A stretch of 48,171 bases of DNA from Alphaproteobacteria bacterium (lineage in GTDB: Bacteria > Pseudomonadota > Alphaproteobacteria > Acetobacterales > Acetobacteraceae). The notes under the pieces are model-generated. The model saw nothing but the letters and a program-made list of their open reading frames with translations. It was not told where the DNA came from and did no database searches. The first letter of the stretch is position 1; every line of letters begins with the position of its first letter. A program made the position numbers and the translations under genes. The stretch lies in assembly GCA_026400815.1 (NCBI GenBank), contig JAPLOI010000032.1:1-48171 (forward strand), written 5' to 3'. Positions 40,112 to 48,171 of the stretch are shown here, piece by piece.

Positions 40112-43100
40112 TCAGAAGTGGGATACGGCGGCCGGCACGCCCGGCGCCTGGGCGGCGCGCTGCTCCACCAGGTGCCGCAGCGCCGGTGCGCCGAAGCGCA
40201 GGAACAGCGCCGGGGTCAGCACGGCATCCAGCAGCGTGGCGCTGACCAGCCCGCCGAAGATCGTCACCGCCACGGGGTTCAGGATCTCCTTTCCCGGCGC
40301 GCCGGCGTCGATCATCAGCGGCACCAGCGCCACGCCGGCGGACAGCGCCGTCATCAGCACCGGCGTCATTCGCTCCAGGCTGCCGCGCAGCACCAGCTCC
40401 GGCCCGAACGCCATGCCCTCGTGCAGCGCGAGGTTCAGGTAGTGGCTGATCTTCAGGATGCCGTTGCGCGCGGCGATGCCGGTGAGGGTGATGAAGCCGA
40501 TCATGGACGCCACCGACAGCGGCTGGCCGGCGATCCATAGCGCCGCCACGCTGCCGATCAGCGCCAGGGGCACGCTGCCCATCACGATCAGCGCCAGCAC
40601 GGCGGAGCGGTAGCGGCTGTAGAGAATCGCGAAAACCATCAGCAGCGAGATCAGCGACAGCAGCGCGATGGTGCGGCTGGCCTCCTCCTGCGCCTGGAAC
40701 GTGCCCTCCAGCGTGGCGAACACGCCCTGCGGCAGGGCGGTGGCCGCCAGTTCCGCGCGGATCGCGGCGACCACCTGGGCCATGTTGCTGCAGCCGGCGG
40801 TGTTGGCGAAGACCACCAGGCGGCGGCGCCCGCCTTCGCGCTGGATCTGGTTGGGCCCGTCGGTTTCCCGCACCTCGGCCAGCATGCGCACCGGCACCCA
40901 GCCCTGCGGCGTTTCGATCAGCAGGCCGGCCAGGCCCTCCGTGGTGCGCAGCGCCTCCGGCAGGCGCACCACCACGTCGAACCGGCGGTTGCCGTCCACC
41001 AGGCGGGATACCACACGCCCGTTGGACAGGCGCTCCAGCTGCTCGGTCACGGCGGCGGGCGGAATGCCGAACAGCGCGGCGCGGGCGGGATCGACGCGGA
41101 TCTCCACCTGCGGGATGCGCACCTGCTTCTCCACCTGCAGGTCCACCAGCCCCGGGATGCCGGCCAGGCGCTGGCGCAGCCCCTCCGCCGACAGGCGCAG
41201 CGTATCCAGGTCCTCGCCGAACAGCTTCATCGCGATCTGCGCCCGCACGCCGCTCAGCATGTGGTCCAGCCGGTGGGAGATGGGCTGGCCGATATTCACC
41301 GCCATCGGCAGCACCGCGAGCCGGTCGCGGATCTCGGCAACAATCGCATCCTTGCCGCGGCCCTCGCGCCTGAGGTCCACCTCGATCTCGGAAGAATGCA
41401 CCCCCTCGGCATGTTCATCCAGCTCCGCGCGCCCGGTGCGGCGGCCCACGGCGCGCACCTCCGGCACCTGCAGCAGGAGCTGTTCCGCGATCAGGCCAAC
41501 GCGATGGGATTCGGCCAGCGAGATGCCGGGGTTGAACACGGTGTTGATGGTCAGCGTGCCCTCGTTGAACGGCGGCAGGAAGGCGCGCGGCAGCAGGGCG
41601 GCCCCCATCGCCGCCGCCCCCACGGCCACCGCGGCCATGCCCGCCAGCAGGTGCGGCCGCGGCAGGGCCCAGCGCAGCAGGGCGGCATTGGCCCGCTTCA
41701 GCCCACGCACCAGCGCACCCTCATGCGCCTCCAGCCGCTTCATGCGCGGCAGCAGGTAATAGGCCATCACCGGCGTGAGCGTGATCGACACCAGCAGGCT
41801 GGCCAGGATGGCAACGATGTAGGCCTGGCCCAGCGGCGCGAACAGCCGGCCCTCGATGCCGGTCAGCGCGAACAGCGGCACGAACACCAGGATGATGATC
41901 ATCGTGGCATAGACGATGCCGGACCGTACCTCCTGGCTCGCCGCCACCACCACATCGAACACCGGCTGCGGCACGGCCAGCGCGCGGTTCTCGCGCAGGC
42001 GGCGGAAGATGTTCTCCACGTCCACCACCGCATCGTCCACCAGCTCGCCGATGGCGATGGCCAGCCCGCCCAGGGTCATGGTGTTGATCGACAGCCCGGC
42101 GAAGTGGAACACGATGGCCGCAGCCAGGATCGACACCGGGATGGCCGTGAGCGAGATGAGCGTGGTGCGCGCGTTCAGCAGGAAGGCGAACAGCACGATC
42201 GCCACCACCGCCGTTGCCTCCAGCAGCACCGTGCGCACGTTGCCGATCGAGGTCTCGATGAAATCCGCCTGGCGGAACAGGATGTTGTCGGCCCGGATGC
42301 CGTCGGGCAGGGAGGCCGAAAGCCCCGCCAGCGCCGCCTCCACCTCCCGCGTCAGGCGCAGCGTGTCCACGTCCGGCTGCTTCTCCACCGAGACGATCAC
42401 GGCGGGCCGGCCCATGTAGCCGGCCTCGCCGCGCTTGGGCCGCGCGCCGAACGACACCTCGGCAACCTGGCGCAGCAGCACCGGCTGGCCCTGCTGGCTG
42501 CCGACCACGGTGCGGCCCAGCGCCTCCAGGCTCAGGCTCTGGCCGATGTTGCGGATGAGGTATTCGCGCCCGTGCTGCTCGGCATAGCCGCCGCCGGTGT
42601 TGGTGCCGAACTGCGCCAGGGCGCGCTCCATCTGCTCCAGCGGAATGTCCAGCGCGCGCATCGCCGCGGGGTTGGGGGCAACGCGGAACTGGCGCACCTC
42701 GCCGCCGATCGGGATCACCTGCGCCACGCCGGGGATCGCCAGCAGGCGCGGGCGGATGATGAAGTCTGCCGCCTCGCGCACCTCCATCGGCGACACGCCC
42801 TCCGGCGCGGTGACGGCGGCGAGCACGATCTGGCCCATGATGGAGGAGACAGGGCCCATCTGCGGCACCACGGCGGGCGGCAGCTGCCCGCGCACCAGGC
42901 CCAGCCGCTCCGCCACCAGCTGGCGGTTGCGGTAGATCTCCGTGCCCCAGTCGAACTCCACATAGACGATGGAGAGGCCGACGCCAGAGACGGAGCGCAC
43001 GCGGGTCACGCCCGGCAGGCCGTTCATCTGCGTCTCGATCGGCCAGGTGACCAGCTGCTCCACCTCCGGGGGGGCCAGCCCCTCGGCCTCCGTCATCACG

Positions 43101-43243
43101 GTGACGGTGGGGCGGTTGAGGTCGGGGAATACGTCCACCGGCAGGCGGGTGGCCAGCCAGCCGCCCCAGGCGACGAGCACCACGGCCAGGGTCAGCACCA
43201 GCAGGCGGTTGCGCAGGGAGTGGGTGACCAGGAAGGTGAACAT
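40112..43243 (-). CDS. RND heavy-metal-type efflux pump, inner-membrane subunit
   Basis: 1043 residues, full length for the family. Cytoplasmic N-terminal helix [23 protein letters not shown], then [37 protein letters not shown] (first periplasmic domain signature). TM4 motif [16 protein letters not shown], a variant of HME-type motifs (CusA has GAMVDAAIVMIEN); the acid residues fit proton coupling. Later blocks include [39 protein letters not shown] and [23 protein letters not shown]. It exports substrate from periplasm or cytoplasm with the adaptor upstream. Metal specificity is not evident. No outer-membrane factor gene is in the window. Confidence 0.85.
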   Translation of the reverse strand: MFTFLVTHSLRNRLLVLTLAVVLVAWGGWLATRLPVDVFPDLNRPTVTVMTEAEGLAPPEVEQLVTWPIETQMNGLPGVTRVRSVSGVGLSIVYVEFDWGTEIYRNRQLVAERLGLVRGQLPPAVVPQMGPVSSIMGQIVLAAVTAPEGVSPMEVREAADFIIRPRLLAIPGVAQVIPIGGEVRQFRVAPNPAAMRALDIPLEQMERALAQFGTNTGGGYAEQHGREYLIRNIGQSLSLEALGRTVVGSQQGQPVLLRQVAEVSFGARPKRGEAGYMGRPAVIVSVEKQPDVDTLRLTREVEAALAGLSASLPDGIRADNILFRQADFIETSIGNVRTVLLEATAVVAIVLFAFLLNARTTLISLTAIPVSILAAAIVFHFAGLSINTMTLGGLAIAIGELVDDAVVDVENIFRRLRENRALAVPQPVFDVVVAASQEVRSGIVYATMIIILVFVPLFALTGIEGRLFAPLGQAYIVAILASLLVSITLTPVMAYYLLPRMKRLEAHEGALVRGLKRANAALLRWALPRPHLLAGMAAVAVGAAAMGAALLPRAFLPPFNEGTLTINTVFNPGISLAESHRVGLIAEQLLLQVPEVRAVGRRTGRAELDEHAEGVHSSEIEVDLRREGRGKDAIVAEIRDRLAVLPMAVNIGQPISHRLDHMLSGVRAQIAMKLFGEDLDTLRLSAEGLRQRLAGIPGLVDLQVEKQVRIPQVEIRVDPARAALFGIPPAAVTEQLERLSNGRVVSRLVDGNRRFDVVVRLPEALRTTEGLAGLLIETPQGWVPVRMLAEVRETDGPNQIQREGGRRRLVVFANTAGCSNMAQVVAAIRAELAATALPQGVFATLEGTFQAQEEASRTIALLSLISLLMVFAILYSRYRSAVLALIVMGSVPLALIGSVAALWIAGQPLSVASMIGFITLTGIAARNGILKISHYLNLALHEGMAFGPELVLRGSLERMTPVLMTALSAGVALVPLMIDAGAPGKEILNPVAVTIFGGLVSATLLDAVLTPALFLRFGAPALRHLVEQRAAQAPGVPAAVSHF

Positions 43244-43246
43244 GGA

Positions 43247-44893
43247 TCAGCGCACCTGGTTCAGCAGCTCGGCGCCCTGGGTCACGATGCGCTGGCCCGG
43301 GCGCAGGCCCGCCACCACCAGCACCCGCGTGGCGTCCAGCGCTTCCGTGCGCACCTCGTGCGGGCGGAACTGCTCGGCGGCGCTGTGCTCATAGACGATC
43401 GCCACCCCGCCGGGCCCGCGCAGCACGGCGGCACGCGGCAGGGCCAGCCCCTCCTGCCTGGCATCGAGGCGCGCGAGCACCGTCACCAGCTGGCCCACGC
43501 GCAGCCCCGCGGCATCGTCCTCGATGGCGAACTGCACCGGCACCGCCTGCGCCGCCCCCGCAAGCCCCGCGCCGCGCCAGGCGAGCGTGAGCCCCCGCCC
43601 GCCCGCCAGCAGCGCCGTGGCCTCGCGCGCAATATCCAGCGGCTCGATCTGCAGCGCCTCCACCCACAGGCGCCGGGGGTCGATCACCTGGAACACCACC
43701 GCGTTGGTCTCGGCGATGCGGCCGGCGGCGGCGGTGCTGGCGGCGATCACCCCGTCGATCGGCGCCACCAATGCCTCCGGCTCGCGGCGCACCTGGTCCA
43801 GGCTGGCGCGCCGGGTGCGCAGGCCGCGCAGCTCCAGCTCCGCCTCCTCCAGCTGGCTGCGCGCCGCCACCTCGCCCAGCGCGCGCAGCCGGGCGGCGCG
43901 CCGTTGAACGATCGCGATCTGCTGGTCCAGCTCACCGGCCTGCTGGCGGATGTTGGACGTGTCGATGGCCTGCAGCGGCGGCGTCACATAGGCCAGCACC
44001 TCGCCGGCCCGCACCGCCGCGCCCAGCAGCGGGAAGCCGCCGGGTGGTGCCGACAGCCGGCCGCTGACCGCGGCCTGCACGTAGCCGCTGGCGTTCGGAT
44101 CCGGGATGACGCGGCCTGGCAGCTCCACCGTGCGGGCCTGCGCGGCGGGGCTGGCAACCTCGGTGCGGATGGCCAGGATGCGCTGGCTGGCCTTGGGCGC
44201 GAACACCGTGCCATCCGGCAGGCGCTGCGCCTGGTCGCGGACCACGACAGGCGGTTGGGGCGGTGATTGGGCCAGCGCCGGGGCGGCGGCCACCCCCAGC
44301 ACCAGGGCCATTGCGGCGCCCCCACGGCGGCGCGCCAGCAGCCGCATCGCGGCCATGCCGGCCAGGAAGGCACCGCCCAGCGCCAGCCACCCGCGAGCGC
44401 CCGGCGCTGCCGCGTCGGCGGCCAGCGCCGCCCGGGCGGTGCCGATCAGCCCCGGCGGCATGGGCAGCGCGACCGGTGCCGTGATGGTCAGCGCCACCGG
44501 CAGGACCTCCAGCACCTCACCGGCCATCACCGTCACGATCAGGTCATGCCGCCCCGGCGCGGCGATCCAGGGCGCGATGAGCCGGTAGGGCTGGCCGGGG
44601 GCGGCCAGTGCCTGTTTCGGCCCGTCCGGTGTTTCCACCTCCACCGTGGCACCCTCGATCGGCGCATTGGTGCGGAAATCGTCCAGGTAGATCTCGATCG
44701 CACCGCCGCGGGCGATGGCGACCAGCTCCACCGCGTCGGAGGCCGCCTCACCGCGCGGGGCGGAGACCACCGTGGCGGGCGGCGGCGGGGCATCGTGGTC
44801 ATGCCCTTCATGCGCGCCGGCGGGGCGGGGCGGGGCGGCGGCAAGGGCGAGGGTGATGGCGGCGGCCAGGGCCGTCGCGCGCAGGCGGGTCAT
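43247..44893 (-). CDS. RND periplasmic adaptor (membrane fusion protein)
   Basis: 548 residues from the ATG at 44891-44893, AGAGG upstream. Signal peptide MTRLRATALAAAITLALAAAPP. A metal-binding-looking HEGHDHDAPPPP follows. Residues 60-150 are a beta domain before a membrane-like stretch (GWLALGGAFLAGMAAMRLL, about residues 172-190). The adaptor core begins near residue 245: VELPGRVIPDPNASGYVQAAVSGRL (barrel), a helical hairpin DTSNIRQQAGELDQQIAIVQRRAARLRAL, then VAPIDGVIAASTAAAGRIAE and a C-terminal membrane-proximal domain. It links the pump to an outer-membrane channel. An extra N-terminal domain is atypical. Ends 3 bp before the pump start. Confidence 0.82.
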   Translation of the reverse strand: MTRLRATALAAAITLALAAAPPRPAGAHEGHDHDAPPPPATVVSAPRGEAASDAVELVAIARGGAIEIYLDDFRTNAPIEGATVEVETPDGPKQALAAPGQPYRLIAPWIAAPGRHDLIVTVMAGEVLEVLPVALTITAPVALPMPPGLIGTARAALAADAAAPGARGWLALGGAFLAGMAAMRLLARRRGGAAMALVLGVAAAPALAQSPPQPPVVVRDQAQRLPDGTVFAPKASQRILAIRTEVASPAAQARTVELPGRVIPDPNASGYVQAAVSGRLSAPPGGFPLLGAAVRAGEVLAYVTPPLQAIDTSNIRQQAGELDQQIAIVQRRAARLRALGEVAARSQLEEAELELRGLRTRRASLDQVRREPEALVAPIDGVIAASTAAAGRIAETNAVVFQVIDPRRLWVEALQIEPLDIAREATALLAGGRGLTLAWRGAGLAGAAQAVPVQFAIEDDAAGLRVGQLVTVLARLDARQEGLALPRAAVLRGPGGVAIVYEHSAAEQFRPHEVRTEALDATRVLVVAGLRPGQRIVTQGAELLNQVR

Positions 44894-44955
44894 GCGGGAC
44901 CTCTTCCATCTGTCCAGGCAAAGCGGCCGCGCCGGGGCCCGGCGCGGCGGATGGA

Positions 44956-45387
44956 TCAGCGGAAGGGTCTGGGCGGCTCCGGCAGGGCGGGTGCAGATAT
45001 GCCGGGCGGAAGGCCGGCGAGATACGCGGCCAGCCGTGAGGCGCGCGGCAGGGCCGGCGTGGCGGGCGCCAGCACCGGGATCGCGGAACAACAGCCATGG
45101 CCGGCGGTGCAGCAGGCCGCACCGCCGCACGGCGCGGATGCGGTCTCATCGCCGGGGGAAACCATGGCAACGCCGGGAGGAACCTCGCCACGGATCGCCT
45201 CGGCCGCGGCGAAGACAAGCGGCGCCGCGGGGGCGCCGGTGTCCATGGCATTCCAGGCGGCGGTGCGCGCCGGGCGTTCTTCATGCCCGGCATGGGCAGA
45301 GGCCGCGCCGGGCACGGCCACGCCCAGCGCCACCAGCAGAACGGCGGCGAGCCAGATCAGGAGCGAGGGGGTGCGGGATTCGGCCAT
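44956..45387 (-). CDS. Periplasmic Cys/His-rich small protein, first gene of the efflux operon
   Basis: 143 residues from the ATG at 45385-45387. Signal-anchor-like N-terminus (LLIWLAAVLLVALGVAVPGAASAHAGHEE). The mature part starts HAGHEE and carries CGGAACCTAGHGCCSAIP (five Cys, one His), a plausible metal-binding loop. The rest is Ala/Pro-rich. It opens the operon, 62 bp before the adaptor gene. Likely a periplasmic metal-binding helper; function inferred. Confidence 0.65.
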   Translation of the reverse strand: MAESRTPSLLIWLAAVLLVALGVAVPGAASAHAGHEERPARTAAWNAMDTGAPAAPLVFAAAEAIRGEVPPGVAMVSPGDETASAPCGGAACCTAGHGCCSAIPVLAPATPALPRASRLAAYLAGLPPGISAPALPEPPRPFR

Positions 45388-45645
45388 GGCACGGAACACC
45401 GAATATCCCACCCGGCCCCCGGCGGTAAAGCGCCGCCTGACGCCGGGTGGGCGACCGAGGCGGGCTCGGGGGTCGAAACCTCGTCCGCGGGGAAGGGGAA
45501 GTGGGCGAAGGCGGGCGCAAACGAGGAGGTGCTGCCGGCGAGCATGGCGGCCCTTGTCGGGAAGCCATCTTCGGCGGCGCGATCCCGGTCCTGGTCCCAG
45601 AGGATCAAGCGGGCAGCTCCTCCGCCGACGCGCCGCCAGCCCCGC

Positions 45646-46758
45646 TCAGGCGGCCCGTCGCACCTCGCGCGGCGCCAGCAGGCGCCGCACCCCGTCGATG
45701 CCCGGGTGTTCCGCCGTCACGATCGGCAGGCACGTTGCCTGCCGCACCGTCTCGTGGCCGGGGTTCAGCGCATGGAACGCCGCGGCATTGTGGAACGCAT
45801 CGCGGTTGCGATCCTCGAAATAGCTCTCCGCCCAGGCCCCGTTCGCCAGCACGCAATCATGCGGGCCGAGGTCGATGTGGAAGTATTCGATCTCCCCGCG
45901 CACCCGCTCCTGCGTGATCGTGCTGCCGTTCACCAGCGCCCCGGCATGGGCCAGCACCTCGCCGCCCTGCCCATCCTGCACCAGCATCGCGTGCCCCGGC
46001 GAAACGCGCAGGTCGCAGCTCGGCAACCCATTGCCCAGGCTGCCGGCCGCGAACCGGATCGGCTGATGCCCCTTCCCCGCCAGCCGCCCCTCGAAGCGCT
46101 GCGTGCCCATCCACCGCACCGGCCGCAGCCCGCCGAACTTCGTCGCCACCAGGTCCCCGGCGCGCAACCGCTCCACCGGCACTTCGCCGCGGCAGGTCAA
46201 GATCAACGTGCCGCGCAGGAAGCATGTCGCGGTTGCCAGCAACTCGATCGCCGGGGTGTTGGTGGATGTGCTCCAGCTGCCGCCGCTGTTGTTGGAGCTG
46301 CGGAGGCCGTCATAGGTGAAGCTGGAGGCAGCCGTCGGCGGGGTGGCGGCGCCCGCATTCAGGTAGGACCAGCGAACCGAGGGCGACGAAGCGGAGACCA
46401 CCAGCGCATAGCTGCCCTCGGCGCCCATGCCATAGGTCGCGACCGCCCCCAGCGCCGTGGCATCGAGATATTGGTAGCCCACCGTGGTGACCAGCGACAT
46501 CGACAGCGACGTGCTCGCCAGCACGCTGCCGGTCGGCGTTCCGCCGCTGGTGGCATAGAGCCTGAAACTGATCGTGTAGGACGCCGCGGAACTGGCCCTG
46601 AGCGCCAGCCGGATGCCGTCGATCTCCCAGGTGGAGCCTGCCGCGGTGGTGAACGAGTAGGCACGCCAACCCGTGCTGGACAGGCCGGTATAAAACGTTG
46701 GGTGCAACACCGCCGTGCCGGCAGCGGTATTGTCGAGGACGGAAACGCTGCCACTCAT
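45646..46758 (-). CDS. Choice-of-anchor-type protein with C-terminal Hint domain (copy 1)
   Basis: 370 residues from MSGSVSVLDN at 46756-46758, chosen because the paralog starts with the same MSGSV; a GTG at 46822-46824 would add 22 residues. Residues 1-175 are a beta-sandwich of the choice-of-anchor R type (STWEIDGIRLALRASS, RLYATSGGTPTGSVLASTSLSMSL). Residues 179-370 form a Hint domain: nucleophile Cys179 in CFLRGTLI, VPVERLRAGDLV, SPGHAMLV, DCVLANGAWAESY. Hint domains self-cleave or transfer; here it may process or attach the N-terminal domain. No signal peptide. Possibly secreted by a type I route. Confidence 0.82.
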   Translation of the reverse strand: MSGSVSVLDNTAAGTAVLHPTFYTGLSSTGWRAYSFTTAAGSTWEIDGIRLALRASSAASYTISFRLYATSGGTPTGSVLASTSLSMSLVTTVGYQYLDATALGAVATYGMGAEGSYALVVSASSPSVRWSYLNAGAATPPTAASSFTYDGLRSSNNSGGSWSTSTNTPAIELLATATCFLRGTLILTCRGEVPVERLRAGDLVATKFGGLRPVRWMGTQRFEGRLAGKGHQPIRFAAGSLGNGLPSCDLRVSPGHAMLVQDGQGGEVLAHAGALVNGSTITQERVRGEIEYFHIDLGPHDCVLANGAWAESYFEDRNRDAFHNAAAFHALNPGHETVRQATCLPIVTAEHPGIDGVRRLLAPREVRRAA

Positions 46759-46881
46759 GGTGCTGTTCCAGCTGGGCCCGGCCGCGCCACGGGGGCGAAA
46801 CCGAACCTCGTTGAGGATCAGCACTCAATGCGTTTGGGCGCCTCAATTTTCGGTTAATATGCCCAGTCCATACCCGCCTCG

Positions 46882-47994
46882 TTAAGCCGCGCGGCGCATC
46901 CGCCGCGGCGCCAGCAGGCGCTGCACCCCGTCGATCCCCGGGTGTTCCGCCGTCACGATCGGCAGGCACGTCGCCTGCCGCTCCGCCGCGTGGCCGGGGT
47001 TCAGCGCGTGGAACTCCGCCGCGTTGTGGAACGCATCGCGGTTGCGGTCCTCGAAATAGCTCTCCGCCCAGGCCCCGTTCGCCAGCACGCAATCATGCGG
47101 GCCGAGATCGATGTGGAAGTATTCGATCTCCCCGCGCACGCGCTCCTGCGTGATCGTCTCGCCGTTCACCAGCGCCCCGGCATGCGCCAGCACCTCGCCG
47201 CCCTGCCCATCCTGCACCAGCATCGCGTGCCCCGGCGAAACGCGCAGGTCACAGCTTGGCATCCCATTCCCCAGGCTGCCCGCCGCGAACCGGATCGGCT
47301 GATGCCCGCGCCCTGCCAGCCGCCCCTCGAAACGCTGCGTGCCCATCCACCGCACCGGCCGCAGCCCGCCGAACTTCGTCGCCACCAGGTCCCCGGCCTT
47401 CAAGCGCTCCACCGGCACCTCCCCGCGCGCCGTCAGGATCAACGAGCCGCGCAGGAAGCAGGTGGCCTGCACTTGGAGCAGGAACACGGGATAGTTGGCC
47501 GGGGTCCGGGCAATCCCCCAGCTGGACCCGCTATTGGTGGAAGACACATACCCGCCATACGAAAACCCGTTCTGCCCCACTGGCACGGCCGAAGGGTCGG
47601 TGCCACCCAGAACAAGGGTGGCCGAGGGCGCGAAGGTCAGCGCATACCCCGTCCCGCTGCTCATCGTGTAGGTGGCGAGTGCGCCAAGCGTGGCCTTGTC
47701 GAAGCTGTAGTAGCTCTGCGTCGTCGTCAGAGAGACCGACATCGCGACACTGGCCAAAACCCCGCCAACCGGTATGTCTGACGATGTGGCATAGAGCTGC
47801 GCAGTCAGGGTGTAGCTGCCGGCGCTTCCCAGCGCCTTGGCAGCGATCGTCAGCCCGTCGATCTCCCAGGAAGACGTGACGGAGGTGGTGAAGGAATACC
47901 CGCGATAGAGCCCCGTCGTGATCGTGCCGGCGCCGGTGGTGAGCGTCGCCGTTCCGTTGCCGCTATTGTCGAAAGCCGTCACGCTGCCGCTCAT
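46882..47994 (-). CDS. Choice-of-anchor-type protein with C-terminal Hint domain (copy 2)
   Basis: 370 residues, the same length as copy 1. Residues 1-175 share the fold but are diverged (WEIDGLTIAAKALGS, QLYATSSDIPVGGVLASVAMSVSL). Residues 179-370 differ from copy 1 at only about a dozen or so positions. Nucleophile Cys179 in CFLRGSLI, then SPGHAMLV, HDCVLANGAWAESYF and a basic end RRLLAPRRMRRAA-like. Its downstream neighbour is copy 1, 123 bp away on the same strand. The two are recent duplicates or are kept alike by conversion in the Hint half. Confidence 0.82.
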   Translation of the reverse strand: MSGSVTAFDNSGNGTATLTTGAGTITTGLYRGYSFTTSVTSSWEIDGLTIAAKALGSAGSYTLTAQLYATSSDIPVGGVLASVAMSVSLTTTQSYYSFDKATLGALATYTMSSGTGYALTFAPSATLVLGGTDPSAVPVGQNGFSYGGYVSSTNSGSSWGIARTPANYPVFLLQVQATCFLRGSLILTARGEVPVERLKAGDLVATKFGGLRPVRWMGTQRFEGRLAGRGHQPIRFAAGSLGNGMPSCDLRVSPGHAMLVQDGQGGEVLAHAGALVNGETITQERVRGEIEYFHIDLGPHDCVLANGAWAESYFEDRNRDAFHNAAEFHALNPGHAAERQATCLPIVTAEHPGIDGVQRLLAPRRMRRAA

Positions 47995-48070
47995 GCGCTG
48001 GCTGCCTCTTTCTGAAAAACGAGGCCGAAACTCCCGCGCGCGCGGTTAAGGGCGAGTGAAAAACGCGCCG

Positions 48071-48171
48071 CTACCGCGCGGTCGCCGACAGCGAATAGGA
48101 CAGCGGCAGCCACGGCCGGTCGGGAAAGCGGGCCAGCAGGTCCGCCCCCTTCACCAGCTTCGCTCAGGCCG
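48071..48171 (-). CDS. C-terminal fragment of a gene entering from the right edge
   Basis: A minus-strand frame ending at the TAG in 48071-48073 encodes KLVKGADLLARFPDRPWLPL and SYSLSATAR, which looks like a genuine protein C-terminus. About ten codons before the edge, an in-frame TGA interrupts it; one inserted or missing base at the very end of the window would explain this. Too short to name. Confidence 0.3.

Noticed and set aside
41261-44266. Plus-strand open frame of 1001 codons
   Set aside because: Antisense to the RND pump and adaptor; His/Arg/Gln-rich shadow.
45357-45608. Minus-strand frame of 83 codons upstream of the efflux operon
   Set aside because: No domain, no good ribosome site, and it overlaps the start of the Cys/His-rich gene; treated as leader DNA.

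Overview
The window is high-GC DNA from an alphaproteobacterium, most likely an Acetobacteraceae (Roseomonas-like) chromosome. That placement rests on family-level recognition: a FYDLN-acid (TIGR02300) protein, Hint-domain and choice-of-anchor proteins, PEP-CTERM proteins, a dodecin and two families of GC-rich or T-rich intergenic hairpin repeats. It is inference, not a marker-gene result. No rRNA, tRNA or CRISPR was recognised.

Left part (1-14.7 kb, all minus strand, read right to left): a domesticated contractile-tail phage cluster. It holds the large terminase, portal, scaffold, major capsid protein, three head-tail connector or completion genes, a small protein, tail sheath, tail tube, a tail-assembly chaperone with a canonical -1 slippery site (GGGAAAC) at its stop codon, and a short proline/alanine-rich protein where the tape measure should be. 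No baseplate, fibre or lysis gene follows. Instead the operon runs into a toxin-like protein, five tandem predicted immunity genes of two families plus one broken copy, and a second protein with the same N-terminal leader that leaves the window at base 1. This tail-linked effector/polyimmunity locus is the most interesting part. Host-type hairpin repeats sit between cluster genes, which suggests long residence.

Middle (15-25 kb): an RlpA-like protein, a Hint-like protein with Ser in place of the usual Cys, and a secreted beta-roll protein. Next comes a phage-like replication module: an XRE repressor divergent from four genes chained by ATGA overlaps (small HTH protein, hypothetical protein, RepA-type ATPase, DUF6362-like protein). 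The start of the last gene carries six 9-bp iterons placed symmetrically around a hairpin, a candidate replication origin. Two PEP-CTERM genes follow, one frameshifted, each preceded by a sigma-54-like -24/-12 box, and then an ADP-heptose pathway kinase.

Right part (25-48 kb): a 1798-residue SdrD-B-repeat surface protein with a duplicated four-domain super-repeat, a third PEP-CTERM protein, a membrane-domain/GH1 glycosidase fusion coupled to a second membrane protein, a bestrophin-like DUF4239 protein, dodecin, a permuted NlpC/P60-type hydrolase with a small cold-shock-like protein, an M20 carboxypeptidase, FYDLN and small hypothetical genes. A four-gene RND metal-efflux type operon follows (a Cys/His-rich periplasmic protein, a periplasmic adaptor, the inner-membrane pump and a small periplasmic protein). 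Two paralogous choice-of-anchor/Hint proteins end the window; their Hint halves are nearly identical and their N-terminal halves have diverged.
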